Assembly: GCA_030526245.1 (NCBI GenBank) | Contig: JAUNDD010000007.1 | Location: forward strand, 1-64,000 | DNA: 64,000 nt | Direction of reading: 5' to 3' | Source of the DNA: Lachnospiraceae bacterium | GTDB lineage: Bacteria > Bacillota > Clostridia > Lachnospirales > Lachnospiraceae | Shown here: piece by piece, positions 32,353 to 41,509 of the stretch | Position numbering within the stretch: position 1 is the first letter of the stretch | Layout: every line of letters begins with the position of its first letter | The notes under the pieces: generated by a model | What the model saw: the letters and a program-made list of their open reading frames with translations, nothing else | What the model was told of the DNA's origin: nothing | The model's database searches: none | Program-made: the position numbers and the translations under genes

Positions 32353-32556
32353 ATGATCACACCGTTTAAACCGGGAAAAGAACTCGAGGAGATCAAAAAG
32401 CTGTTTCTGGAGCTGGGAGATCTGAAGGACCGGCTGGCCGATCTGATGGACGGGATGGAAAACGATGAGGAACATGAGGAATGCCTGGATGTACTGACGG
32501 AAGCGCTGGATGCACTGGAGGATGCCTTTGAGTGTATGGGAGAGGCGCTGGAATAA
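32353..32556 (+). CDS. Small acidic helical protein, 67 residues
   Basis: AAGGAGGAG precedes the ATG. The sequence is highly acidic and Leu-rich (LEEIKKLFLELGDLKDRLAD, then EHEECLDVLTEALDALED), predicting an all-helical cytoplasmic protein. There is no family I can name. The strong ribosome binding site and codon use support a real gene. It stands alone between ccsA and the carB promoter. Confidence 0.7.
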   Translation: MITPFKPGKELEEIKKLFLELGDLKDRLADLMDGMENDEEHEECLDVLTEALDALEDAFECMGEALE

Positions 32557-32704
32557 GCAGTTTTTGAACTTATGAGAGAGGACTCTGGCATAAAAGTTTC
32601 GAGGCTGATCCGGGCAGACCGCCGGCAGCGCAGGCTGTTTGTTCGGGGATACGCGGGCTGAAACAGGAAGCAGGCAAAAAGTTTCGAAAATCCATGGATT
32701 TTGC

Positions 32705-32732
32705 TTGCAAATAAAATTTCGATGCGTATAAT
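32705..32732 (+). promoter_or_regulatory. carB promoter
   Basis: TTGCAA (32705-32710), 16 bases, TATAAT (32727-32732). It gives a leader of about 180 bases that contains a CAGCCC-N8-GGGCTG hairpin near 32785. No T-run follows the hairpin. No known riboswitch motif was recognised in the leader. Confidence 0.75.
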
Positions 32733-32918
32733 AGTAGAGAAAATTGTGGCAGTCTGCGTAAATGCAGGCTGCGGATTTGTGGAAAACAGCCCGAAATCAA
32801 GGGCTGGTTGTTGATACGGCAGCGGCAGTTTGCAGGGGCAGGCTGTGACAGCTGTATGAAAATTCCATCAGGATTTTCTGGAAACAAGACAATGAGTTCA
32901 CAGGAAGCGGAGGGTATT

Positions 32919-35900
32919 ATGCCAAAACGGAATGACGTAAAAAAGGTACTGATTATTGGATCCGGCCCGATTATTATCGGTCAGGCCTGCGAGTTTGACT
33001 ATTCCGGAACACAGGCTTGTAAAGCACTGCGTCAGCTTGGATATGAGATCGTATTGGTTAACTCCAATCCGGCAACGATCATGACTGACCCGGGTATCGC
33101 AGATATCACCTATATTGAGCCGCTGAACGTTCACCGACTGGAGCAGATCATTGAGAAGGAGCGTCCGGACGCACTGCTGCCGAACCTGGGCGGACAGTCC
33201 GGTCTGAATCTTTGCTCTGAGCTGGCTGAGGCCGGTGTACTCGATAAATACAATGTAAAGGTAATCGGTGTGCAGGTAGATGCCATCGAGCGTGGTGAGG
33301 ACCGTATCGAGTTCAAGAAGACCATGGACAAGCTGGGAATCGAGATGGCTCGCAGTGAGGTTGCCTACTCGGTAGAGGATGCGCTGAAGATCGCGGACGA
33401 GCTGGGCTATCCGGTGGTTCTGCGTCCGGCTTACACCATGGGTGGTGCCGGTGGCGGTCTGGTTTACAACACCGAAGAACTGAAGACGGTCTGTGCAAGA
33501 GGTCTGCAGGCTTCCCTGGTTGGACAGGTTCTGGTTGAAGAGTCTGTTCTGGGCTGGGAAGAGCTGGAGCTGGAGGTCGTTCGTGATGCCAAGGGCAACA
33601 TGATCACTGTCTGCTTCATCGAAAATATCGACCCGCTGGGCGTTCACACCGGTGACTCCTTCTGCTCCGCTCCGATGCTGACCATTTCGGAGGATGTACA
33701 GAAGGAACTGCAGCGTCAGGCCTACAGCATCGTAAACGAGGTTGAGGTCATCGGCGGAACCAACGTACAGTTTGCAAGAAATACCGAGACCGGCCGTATC
33801 ATCGTAATCGAGATCAATCCGAGAACCTCCCGCAGCTCGGCACTGGCTTCCAAGGCAACGGGCTTCCCGATCGCTCTGGTATCCGCTATGCTGGCTTCCG
33901 GTCTGACTCTGGACGAGATCCCCTGCGGCAAATACGGCACGCTGGATAAGTACGTTCCGGACGGCGACTATGTGGTTATCAAGTTCGCTCGCTGGGCATT
34001 TGAAAAATTCAAGGGCGTTGAGGACAAGCTGGGAACTCAGATGAGAGCTGTCGGCGAAGTCATGAGTATCGGTAAGACCTACAAGGAAGCATTCCAGAAG
34101 GCCATCCGAAGCCTGGAGAACGGCCGCTACGGTCTGGGCTGGGCTAACGACTATCATGAAAAGACCAAGGACGAGCTGCTCAAGCTTCTGGTGTTCCCCA
34201 CCAGCCAGCGTCAGTTCGTTATGTACGAGGCACTGCGCAAGGGTGCTACCGTAGAGGAGCTCTTTGAGCTGACCAAGATCAAGCCGTACTTCATCGAGCA
34301 GATGAAGGAACTGGTTGAGGAAGAGGAAGCGCTTCTGAAGAACCGCGGAACCGTACCGGCTGCCGATGCTCTGAAGCAGGCTAAGCTGGATGGCTTCAGC
34401 GATAAGTATCTGGGCAAGATCCTGGAGGTTCCGGAAGAGGAGATCCGCAAGGCCCGTATCGAGAACGGCATCGTGGAGAGATGGGAAGGCGTACATGTCA
34501 GCGGAACCACCGACAGCGCTTACTATTACTCCACCTATCATGCATGCAAGGAAGCTCAGGCTATGCCGGGCAACCGCAAGATCATGATCCTGGGCGGTGG
34601 CCCGAACCGTATCGGCCAGGGTATCGAGTTCGACTACTGCTCGGTACATGCCGCTATGGCTCTGAAGAAGGCCGGCTTCGAGACGATCATCATCAACTGC
34701 AATCCGGAGACCGTTTCCACGGACTACGATACCTCCGATAAGCTGTACTTCGAGCCGCTGACGCTGGAGGATGTTCTGGCGATCTACGAGCACGAGAAGC
34801 CGCTGGGCGTCATCGCACAGTTTGGCGGTCAGACTCCGCTGAACCTGTCTGCCGAGCTGGAAAAGAACGGCGTGAAGATCCTGGGTACTTCCCCGGCTGT
34901 CATCGATATGGCAGAGGACCGCGACCTGTTCCGTGCTATGATGGACAAGCTGGAGATCCCGATGCCGGAGGCCGGCATGGCTGTAACCGTAGACGAAGCC
35001 CTGGAGATCGCTCACAAGATCGGTTATCCGGTTATGGTTCGCCCGAGCTACGTTCTGGGTGGCCGCGGTATGGAAGTTGTCTACGATGATGAGAACCTGA
35101 TCAGCTACATGAATGCAGCGGTTGGCGTAACACCGGATCGTCCGATTCTGATCGACCGTTTCCTGAAGCATGCCATGGAGTGTGAGGCCGATGCCATCGC
35201 AGACGGCGAGCGCGCATTCGTTCCGGCTGTTATGGAGCACATCGAGCTGGCTGGTGTTCACTCCGGTGACTCCGCCTGCATCATTCCGTCCAGGCATATC
35301 TCCGAGAAGCATCTGGAGACCATCAAGGACTACACCAGAAAGATCGCTGAGCAGATGGGCGTACGCGGTCTGATGAACATGCAGTACGCTATTGAAGGCG
35401 ATACCGTATATGTTCTGGAAGCAAACCCGAGAGCAAGCCGTACCGTTCCGCTGGTATCCAAGGTCTGCGGCATCGGCATGGTTCCGCTGGCAACCCAGAT
35501 CATTACCTCTGAGTTCACCGGCGAGGAGTCTCCGCTGAAGGATATCAAGGAAAGAGAGATCAAGCACTACGGTGTGAAGGAAGCTGTCTTCCCGTTCAAC
35601 ATGTTCCCGGAGGTTGACCCGCTTCTCGGACCGGAAATGCGTTCCACCGGTGAGGTTCTGGGAATTGCCGACAGCGTAGGCGAGGCTTACTACAAGGCCC
35701 AGGAAGCAACCAAGAGTCCGCTTCCGACGGAAGGAACCGTCCTGATCTCCATCAACGATAAGGACAAAGAGGATGCTCTGATCGCAGCCAGACTCTTCGA
35801 CGAGGCCGGCTTCAAGATCGTGTCCACCAAGGGTACCGCTGCCTACTTTGCTGAGCACGGACTGACCTGCTACACCATCCATAAGAGAGGCGAAGGCAGA

Positions 35901-36134
35901 CCGGATGCTTACGATGTGATCACCAACGGCAAGGTTCAGCTGGTTGTGAACAGTGCTGTAGGCGAGACCGGCGGCAACGATGCCTATATCCGTAAGGCCT
36001 GCATCAAGAGCCGGATTCCGTACATCACCACCATGGCTGCCGCCATCGCAAGTGCCGATGGTATCCTGGCAGAGATCCGCGGCGGTAATGAAGAGGTCAT
36101 TTCTCTGCAGGAGCGTCACGCAAGAATTAAATAA
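32919..36134 (+). CDS. carB: Carbamoyl-phosphate synthase large subunit
   Basis: It uses ammonia (from the glutaminase subunit), bicarbonate and two ATP to make carbamoyl phosphate for arginine and pyrimidines. The 1071 residues are full length: two homologous ATP-grasp halves (KVLIIGSGPIIIGQACEFDYSGTQA near the start, KIMILGGGPNRIGQGIEFDYC at about 550) and a C-terminal MGS-like allosteric domain from about 935. The ATG at 32919 is behind GGAGGG; longer frames are unsupported. It stands alone with its own promoter. The small subunit gene carA is not adjacent on either side, which is unusual. Confidence 0.97.
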   Translation: MPKRNDVKKVLIIGSGPIIIGQACEFDYSGTQACKALRQLGYEIVLVNSNPATIMTDPGIADITYIEPLNVHRLEQIIEKERPDALLPNLGGQSGLNLCSELAEAGVLDKYNVKVIGVQVDAIERGEDRIEFKKTMDKLGIEMARSEVAYSVEDALKIADELGYPVVLRPAYTMGGAGGGLVYNTEELKTVCARGLQASLVGQVLVEESVLGWEELELEVVRDAKGNMITVCFIENIDPLGVHTGDSFCSAPMLTISEDVQKELQRQAYSIVNEVEVIGGTNVQFARNTETGRIIVIEINPRTSRSSALASKATGFPIALVSAMLASGLTLDEIPCGKYGTLDKYVPDGDYVVIKFARWAFEKFKGVEDKLGTQMRAVGEVMSIGKTYKEAFQKAIRSLENGRYGLGWANDYHEKTKDELLKLLVFPTSQRQFVMYEALRKGATVEELFELTKIKPYFIEQMKELVEEEEALLKNRGTVPAADALKQAKLDGFSDKYLGKILEVPEEEIRKARIENGIVERWEGVHVSGTTDSAYYYSTYHACKEAQAMPGNRKIMILGGGPNRIGQGIEFDYCSVHAAMALKKAGFETIIINCNPETVSTDYDTSDKLYFEPLTLEDVLAIYEHEKPLGVIAQFGGQTPLNLSAELEKNGVKILGTSPAVIDMAEDRDLFRAMMDKLEIPMPEAGMAVTVDEALEIAHKIGYPVMVRPSYVLGGRGMEVVYDDENLISYMNAAVGVTPDRPILIDRFLKHAMECEADAIADGERAFVPAVMEHIELAGVHSGDSACIIPSRHISEKHLETIKDYTRKIAEQMGVRGLMNMQYAIEGDTVYVLEANPRASRTVPLVSKVCGIGMVPLATQIITSEFTGEESPLKDIKEREIKHYGVKEAVFPFNMFPEVDPLLGPEMRSTGEVLGIADSVGEAYYKAQEATKSPLPTEGTVLISINDKDKEDALIAARLFDEAGFKIVSTKGTAAYFAEHGLTCYTIHKRGEGRPDAYDVITNGKVQLVVNSAVGETGGNDAYIRKACIKSRIPYITTMAAAIASADGILAEIRGGNEEVISLQERHARIK

Positions 36135-36176
36135 TCAGACAGCAGAGCCATTCCGGATGGTCTGCTGAAGGGATAC

Positions 36177-36212
36177 AAAGACTCATATACGCCAGGCGTA
36201 TGTGAGTCTTTT
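36177..36212 (+). terminator. carB terminator
   Basis: AAGACTCATATACGCC pairs with GGCGTATGTGAGTCTT, followed by TT; strong stem with short U-tract. Confidence 0.85.
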
Positions 36213-36263
36213 CCATCATGGAGGACGGTTTGGAAGGTGTGACAAAAAGAGGAGCGAAAGAAG

Positions 36264-36854
36264 TTGGAAATGAATGTTGTATTCTTAGTGAACAGTGCCT
36301 TGTTGGGCGTTGGTCTGGCCATGGATGCCTTTTCGGTATCCATGGCCAACGGCCTGCATGAGCCGAAGATGAAGCCGGGACGTATGGGTCTGATGGCCGG
36401 TGTGTATGCTCTGTTTCAGATCATGATGCCTCTGATCGGCTGGTGCTGCGTGCATACCATTGCCCAGAAATTTCAGCTGTTTGAAAAGGCGATCCCCTGG
36501 ATCGCGCTGATCCTGCTGCTGTACATTGGTGGAAAGATGCTGCTGGAGGGACTGCATCCCGAGGAGGAAGAAAGCGAGGGCTGTGTGAAGCTGGCCTTTA
36601 CGACGCTGCTGGTGCAGGGCGTGGCAACCTCCATCGATGCGCTGTCGGTGGGCTTTACCATTGCGGATTACGGCCTGGGCATGGCGCTGATCTGTGCTCT
36701 GATCATCGGCGTGGTGACCTTCGTGCTCTGTGAGATCGGTCTGGTGATCGGAAAGACTGTGGGAACCAGACTTTCCGGCAAGGCTTCCCTGCTGGGCGGT
36801 GTGATCCTGATCGGAATCGGTCTGGAGATCTTTATCAAGGGCGTATTCTTATAA
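36264..36854 (+). CDS. mntP: Putative manganese efflux pump MntP
   Basis: 196 residues and six helices in two homologous halves. Each half carries the conserved Asp motif: GLAMDAFSVSMANG and ATSIDALSVGFTIA. A TTG start at 36264 is eight bases from AGGAG; an ATG at 36270 is too far, so TTG is preferred. It exports Mn2+ to prevent toxicity. No yybP-ykoY manganese riboswitch was recognised upstream. The next gene on the same strand is a cation exchanger, so the two may form an ion-homeostasis unit. Confidence 0.88.
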   Translation: MEMNVVFLVNSALLGVGLAMDAFSVSMANGLHEPKMKPGRMGLMAGVYALFQIMMPLIGWCCVHTIAQKFQLFEKAIPWIALILLLYIGGKMLLEGLHPEEEESEGCVKLAFTTLLVQGVATSIDALSVGFTIADYGLGMALICALIIGVVTFVLCEIGLVIGKTVGTRLSGKASLLGGVILIGIGLEIFIKGVFL

Positions 36855-36901
36855 AGGAAATGTTTATTGACGTGTGCGCTGGCGTGAGCAACGGGATTTC
36901 T

Positions 36902-36928
36902 GCTGCAGTTTACTGCGTATGCGGCAGC
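36902..36928 (+). repeat. Diverged copy of the 27-bp palindromic element
   Basis: GCTGCAGTTTACTGCGTATG then CGGCAGC keeps the exact 27-bp length and most positions of the element at 20804, but the right arm has changed. No flanking duplication. Confidence 0.45.
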
Positions 36929-36986
36929 GGTTCAGATAATCGTGGATGTGCGGGAGAGCGAGACCTCCCGGGAAAGGAGACAGGAT

Positions 36987-37967
36987 ATGGTTGCGGTCGT
37001 TATTTTATTCATCATTGGTCTGCTGTGTCTGATCAAGGGTGGTGACTGGTTTGTGGATGGAGCTACCGGAATCGCCCATCGTTTTCATGTACCGGAGCTT
37101 TTGATTGGAGCAACGGTGGTTTCCATCGGTACGACGCTGCCGGAGGTGATGGTATCGGCCACCTCGGCCATCAGCGGGCATGGCGAGATCGCCTATGGCA
37201 ATGCACTGGGATCGATTATCTGTAATGCGGCGTTGATTGCAGCGCTCACCATCGCCATCAAGCCGGGAAAGGCAGAAAAGAAAACGCTGCGGATGCCGAT
37301 CCTGTTCTTTTTTGCGGCCATGATCTTTTATGCGGGAACTGCCTATACCACCGGATATTTTTCCCGGATGACAGGTGTGATCCTGCTGGCAGTGTTTGTG
37401 GTATATATGGTGCTGACGGTGGCTCAGATGAAATCCGTGAAGGCGGACAAGGCGACGGCTGCAGCTGCGGAGGCAGGAGAAAACGCGGCGGAGGAAAGCA
37501 TGCTGCGGGAGATCCTGCTGCTGGTGATCGGTGCGGCACTGATTGCGGTAGGTGCCCGTCTTCTGGTGGATAACGGAACAAAGATCGCGGAGGCGATGGG
37601 TGTGCCTGAGTCGGTGATTGCCCTGACCTTTGTGGCGCTGGGCACCTCACTGCCGGAGCTGGTTACGGCCATCTCTTCGCTGGCCAAGGGGCATGGAGCC
37701 TTATCGCTGGGAAATGTGATCGGAGCCAACCTGTTTAATCTGGTGCTGGTATCCGGCATGTCCTGCACGCTGGCGCCCTTCGGCATTCCGGCCGGCAAGA
37801 CCCTGGGCGGTATCAATGCGTCGCTGGTGGTGGATATCCCGGTGTGCTTCGGGGTGATGCTGCTTTTATCCATCCCGCCGCTGGTGAAAGGAAAGCTGTA
37901 CCGGGCCCAGGGCGTAGCGCTGCTGGCAGGCTATGCTGCCTTTGTGGCCTATAATTTCATGATCTGA
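36987..37967 (+). CDS. Calcium/sodium antiporter family protein (CaCA, YrbG-like)
   Basis: 326 residues and ten membrane helices in two inverted halves. The alpha repeats are intact: GATVVSIGTTLPEVMVSATSA and ALTFVALGTSLPELVTAISSL, with the ion-binding Glu in each. A central loop near residue 150-180 is charged and Ala-rich. The ATG at 36987 is behind AAAGGAGA. It exchanges Ca2+ or another cation for Na+ or K+ at the inner membrane. Confidence 0.9.
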   Translation: MVAVVILFIIGLLCLIKGGDWFVDGATGIAHRFHVPELLIGATVVSIGTTLPEVMVSATSAISGHGEIAYGNALGSIICNAALIAALTIAIKPGKAEKKTLRMPILFFFAAMIFYAGTAYTTGYFSRMTGVILLAVFVVYMVLTVAQMKSVKADKATAAAAEAGENAAEESMLREILLLVIGAALIAVGARLLVDNGTKIAEAMGVPESVIALTFVALGTSLPELVTAISSLAKGHGALSLGNVIGANLFNLVLVSGMSCTLAPFGIPAGKTLGGINASLVVDIPVCFGVMLLLSIPPLVKGKLYRAQGVALLAGYAAFVAYNFMI

Positions 37968-38089
37968 GCCTGGCTGTGTCGTGAAGGTGCCGCGCCGCTT
38001 TGGACAGACATGAAGCGGAGCGGAAGCTTTGCTGGAGTACACGAAAAATCCCTGACATTTACATGGAAGAATCTCTGACGTGATACATG

Positions 38090-38137
38090 AAAAAACCTCT
38101 GTCATTCATATGGTAACGAATGACAGAGGTTTTTTTG
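38090..38137. terminator. Bidirectional terminator between the exchanger and degV
   Basis: AAAAAACCTCTGTCATTC pairs with GAATGACAGAGGTTTTTTT; A-run and T-run on opposite sides serve the two convergent genes. Confidence 0.9.
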
Positions 38138-38148
38138 ATATCTAATAT

Positions 38149-39006
38149 TTAAGCCTGCTCGGGAGCGGTGAAGTATGCGCAGGCGATGGCGCCCGGTCCC
38201 ACATGGGTACCGATGACACTGCCGATGGTGCAGCAGGGCAGCTCTTCCGGCTGGCAGTGGTACAGATCCTTGCTGTCCGCCACATACTTAACGAGCATGG
38301 CATCCGACAGACCGCTGTAGGCCAGATGCAGAGGCTTGGAGAAATCGATACGGTCCTTCTTGACCATATTGTTCAGCATGTTGCTGCCGTTGCGGGAACC
38401 GCGGGCCTTGCCCAGCTGTTTGACCAGTCCATCCTCGATGGCGATGACCGGCTTTACGTTCAGGAGCGTACCGGCAAAGGCAGCGGTGGCGGAAATGCGG
38501 CCGCCCTTTTTCAGGTATTCCAGGGTATCCAGCAGAGCAATCAGGCGAACGTTGGCCTTTTCTGCCTCCAGGATGCGAACGATCTCGTCGGCGCTCATGC
38601 CCTGATCGCGGCAGCGAACGGCCAGATCCACCAGGATCCGTTCTCCGATGGTAACGTTCAGGGTGTCCACGATGCGGATATCGCCATCCACGGAAGAAGC
38701 GGCAATGTTGGCGCTCTGATAGCAGCCGGAGAGCTTGGAGGATACGCAGAGGCAGATCACGGTATCACCCTGCTCGGCGGCAGCACGGAAGGCCTGTTCG
38801 TAGGAATAGGGGGGGAGCTGGCTGGTAACGGGCAGCTCGTCGGTCTCGATCAGCTTTTCAAAGAAGGTCTTGTGGTCGATGTCGATGCCGTCCCGGTAGC
38901 TGGTCTCGCCAAAGGTAACGGTCAGCGGCAGAACGGTGATATTAAGCTGTTTTGCTTCTGCCTGGGTCAGATCGCTGGCAGAGTCGGTAATAATCTGAAT
39001 GCTCAT
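38149..39006 (-). CDS. DegV family fatty-acid-binding protein
   Basis: 285 residues. The opening IQIITDSASDLTQAEAKQLN, SGCYQSA and the GRISATAAFAGTLLNVKPV region are diagnostic of DegV/FakB proteins. They bind a fatty acid and present it to the FakA kinase. AAGGAG stands before the ATG. No fakA gene is nearby. It is cytoplasmic and convergent with the cation exchanger. Confidence 0.92.
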   Translation of the reverse strand: MSIQIITDSASDLTQAEAKQLNITVLPLTVTFGETSYRDGIDIDHKTFFEKLIETDELPVTSQLPPYSYEQAFRAAAEQGDTVICLCVSSKLSGCYQSANIAASSVDGDIRIVDTLNVTIGERILVDLAVRCRDQGMSADEIVRILEAEKANVRLIALLDTLEYLKKGGRISATAAFAGTLLNVKPVIAIEDGLVKQLGKARGSRNGSNMLNNMVKKDRIDFSKPLHLAYSGLSDAMLVKYVADSKDLYHCQPEELPCCTIGSVIGTHVGPGAIACAYFTAPEQA

Positions 39007-39074
39007 AAATTCTCCTTTTCAAGATGATAAGTCAATGTTAAACGTCACTGTTCGAATGGTGTCCTCAGAGACAC

Positions 39075-39101
39075 GGTACAGTTCACTGCGTGAACTATAA
39101 G
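39075..39101 (+). repeat. 27-bp palindromic element without flanking duplication
   Basis: GGTACAGTTCACTGCGTGAA then CTATAAG. It aligns over its full length with the element at 20804. It sits upstream of degV (minus strand) and of the TetR gene. Confidence 0.6.
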
Positions 39102-39309
39102 GTCGATTGCGATCATCATCGCGCTTTGGCAGATTTGGTCTTGCCAGAATAATTAACAATATGATATTTTGTAGACATCTGTTTAGAAACTAGAATGATT
39201 ATAGCGAGGCAGAAGGAAAAAACAACCATCAATTTTTGCGAAAATGAAATATAGTAAACATATTTTGTGAAAGTGTTGTTTATACTGAGAGCAGGAAAGA
39301 GGATAGGAA

Positions 39310-39876
39310 TTGGACGCAAGAGTAAGATACACCAAAATGGTGGTGCGAAACGCAGTTCTGGAGCTGCTGGAGGAAAAGGATATTGCCAGGATCACGGTGA
39401 AATCCATCTGTGATCTGGCCCAGATCAACCGGGCCACCTTCTATAAATATTACGATAATCCGCAGGATCTTCTGCAGAAGATCGAGGCGGAGGTGCTGGA
39501 TGAGCTGCAGGAGAAGATCTGTCAGACCCGGGAGCAGAATCTGGCTGTTGTGTTTCGAATCGTACTGAATGACATTCTTAATAGGAAAGAACTGTATCTG
39601 ACGCTGTTTTCGGAGCACGGTGATGTGCAGTTTAAGGAAAGACTGTTCAATCTGTGTTACGGTAATAATATGGTGACGATCCGGCATTATTTTCCGGCGC
39701 TTTCCCCCAGCAAGCAGGAGTGGGTCTACTATTTTATTGCAGAGGGCTGCAGCGGACTGCTGAATCGATGGATCGCCACCGGTATGCAGGAATCGCCGGA
39801 GGAGCTGATCGACTTCCTGATGAAGACCATCGGGGCCATCAATGAAGCGGGCAGCGAGATCCACGTCGAAGCGTGA
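39310..39876 (+). CDS. TetR family transcriptional regulator
   Basis: 188 residues. The N-terminal helix-turn-helix is clear (VRNAVLELLEEKDIARITVK, then SICDLAQINRATFYKYYDNP). The ligand-binding half is divergent. A TTG start at 39310 behind GAAAGAGG fits best. There is no neighbour in operon; the divergent degV gene is 300 bases away with a repeat between them. Target unknown. Confidence 0.88.
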   Translation: MDARVRYTKMVVRNAVLELLEEKDIARITVKSICDLAQINRATFYKYYDNPQDLLQKIEAEVLDELQEKICQTREQNLAVVFRIVLNDILNRKELYLTLFSEHGDVQFKERLFNLCYGNNMVTIRHYFPALSPSKQEWVYYFIAEGCSGLLNRWIATGMQESPEELIDFLMKTIGAINEAGSEIHVEA

Positions 39877-39945
39877 CGTGACCGAAATGCGGACACACAG
39901 CAGCCGGCGACCGGGAGAACGTGGTATCTGCATCGGAATGTGAAG

Positions 39946-39990
39946 ATACAGTTCAGGTATTTGTTACCGCGAGATGTTTTGTCATGGGAA
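39946..39990 (-). repeat. Decayed inverted fragment of the compound palindromic element
   Basis: ATACAGTTCAGGTATTTG then TTACCGCGAGATGTTTTGTC resemble the reverse complement of the right half of the element at 12849-12938. The rest of the 250-base gap between TetR and the CNNM gene shows no further feature that I can support. Confidence 0.4.
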
Positions 39991-40128
39991 CGGAAAACTC
40001 CAAAGGGGTACTTTTGGGTGGATATGTGCGGATGACTGTGTTATATTGAAAAATAACGTTAAAGAAGCATCCGGTGATAGACCGGTGCTCGCAGTTTTAT
40101 TCAGGAAAGGTAAGGTAGTAAGTTCTTT

Positions 40129-41430
40129 ATGGACGATGGCAGTATATACATGGTGATCGGGCTGATCTGTCTGGTGGCATTATCAGCATTTTTTTCTTCA
40201 GCAGAAACCGCATATTCCTGCGTGAACCGGATCCGGTTGAAGCGCAAGGCCGAGGAGGGGGACGTAAAGGCGGCCCGGGTGATGGCCCTGGCAGACGAGT
40301 ACGATAAGCTCCTGTCCACCATCCTGATCGGCAATAACATTGTCAACATTGCGGCGACGAGTATCGCAACGGTTCTGTTTACCCGATGGGTGGGAGCAGG
40401 CAAGGCCCCGACGGTGTCAACGATCGTGATGACCGTGGTGGTCCTGATCTTTGGCGAGGTAACGCCCAAGAGTCTGGCCAAGCATATGCCGGAGCGGTTT
40501 ACGCTGCTGACGGCACCGATCCTGAAGGTGCTGGTGACCATCTTTACACCGGCTAACTTTCTCTTTGGTGTATGGAAGACGCTGATCAAAAAGATGGTCG
40601 GCGTGAAAGAGGAAGAGGGCATCACGGAAGGTGACCTGATCACCATGGTGGATGAGGCGGAGACCAGCGGAGGTCTGACAGACCGGGAGAGTGAGCTGAT
40701 CAAATCCGCCATCGAATTTGATGATGTGGAGACGGAGGAGGTGCTGACCCCTCGTGTGGATGTGGTGGCCCTTGCGGACGACGCGACTATGGAGGAAGCT
40801 GCCGAGACTTTTGCGGAAAGCGGTTTCAGCCGGCTGCCGGTGTATCATGACACCATCGATAACATCATCGGTGTCGTCCATGAAAAGGACTTCTATATTG
40901 CCAGAAAGCAGGGAGAAAAACGGATCTCCGACATTGCGAAGCCGACCTTGTATACCACCGGTGGAACGCCCATCAGTGCTCTGCTGCGCACCCTTCGTGA
41001 GCAGCATCATCACATGGCTGTGGTGGTGGATGAGTACGGCGGCACGGAAGGTATCATCACCCTGGAGGACATTTTAGAGGAGCTGGTGGGTGAGATCTGG
41101 GATGAACACGATGAGGTCGTGGAGGATTTCCGCCAGCAGAGCGACGGCAGCTGGCTGTGCAGCGGCAGTGCCAACGTGGATGATCTGTACGAAACGCTGG
41201 GGATCCGGGAGGATGACAGCATCGATGCGGTGTCCATCAGCGGTCTGGTACAGGATCAGCTGCATCGTCTGCCGAAGGTGCAGGACCAGTTCACCCTGCC
41301 GGGATATGAAGGCATCGTCACCCGCACGGCCAAGCGCCGGGTGGTGGAGGTTCGGCTGAAGGCTGTGAAGAGTGATGCGGAAAAAGCAGCCGGAGAGACA
41401 TCAAAAAATAAGACAGCCAGAGAATCCTGA
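40129..41430 (+). CDS. CNNM/CorC family (hemolysin C-like) membrane protein
   Basis: 433 residues. An N-terminal DUF21/CNNM membrane domain (residues 1-150, with AFFSSAETAYSCVNRIRLK and GEVTPKSLAKHMPERF) is followed by two CBS domains (about 200-325) and a CorC/HlyC domain that binds at the C-terminus. Members are linked to Mg2+ or Co2+ export. No strong ribosome binding site other than AGGAAAGG far upstream was seen. The last codons overlap nothing, and the xylulokinase ATG lies 79 bases downstream. Confidence 0.9.
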   Translation: MDDGSIYMVIGLICLVALSAFFSSAETAYSCVNRIRLKRKAEEGDVKAARVMALADEYDKLLSTILIGNNIVNIAATSIATVLFTRWVGAGKAPTVSTIVMTVVVLIFGEVTPKSLAKHMPERFTLLTAPILKVLVTIFTPANFLFGVWKTLIKKMVGVKEEEGITEGDLITMVDEAETSGGLTDRESELIKSAIEFDDVETEEVLTPRVDVVALADDATMEEAAETFAESGFSRLPVYHDTIDNIIGVVHEKDFYIARKQGEKRISDIAKPTLYTTGGTPISALLRTLREQHHHMAVVVDEYGGTEGIITLEDILEELVGEIWDEHDEVVEDFRQQSDGSWLCSGSANVDDLYETLGIREDDSIDAVSISGLVQDQLHRLPKVQDQFTLPGYEGIVTRTAKRRVVEVRLKAVKSDAEKAAGETSKNKTARES

Positions 41431-41509
41431 TTGGATACAGTCGCCAAGTACGTGGAAACAGACTGCGGTGAGTGTGAAGACAGGGATTGAAGAAAGCAGA
41501 GGGACGCGA

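Noticed and set aside
32898..36119. A 1073-codon open frame antisense to carB
   Set aside because: It mirrors carB codon positions, has no ribosome binding site and its translation looks like a shadow (His/Arg/Gln/Leu-rich, no domains).
36135..36263. yybP-ykoY manganese riboswitch before mntP
   Set aside because: The gap contains only the carB terminator and a ribosome binding site; the conserved aptamer words are missing.
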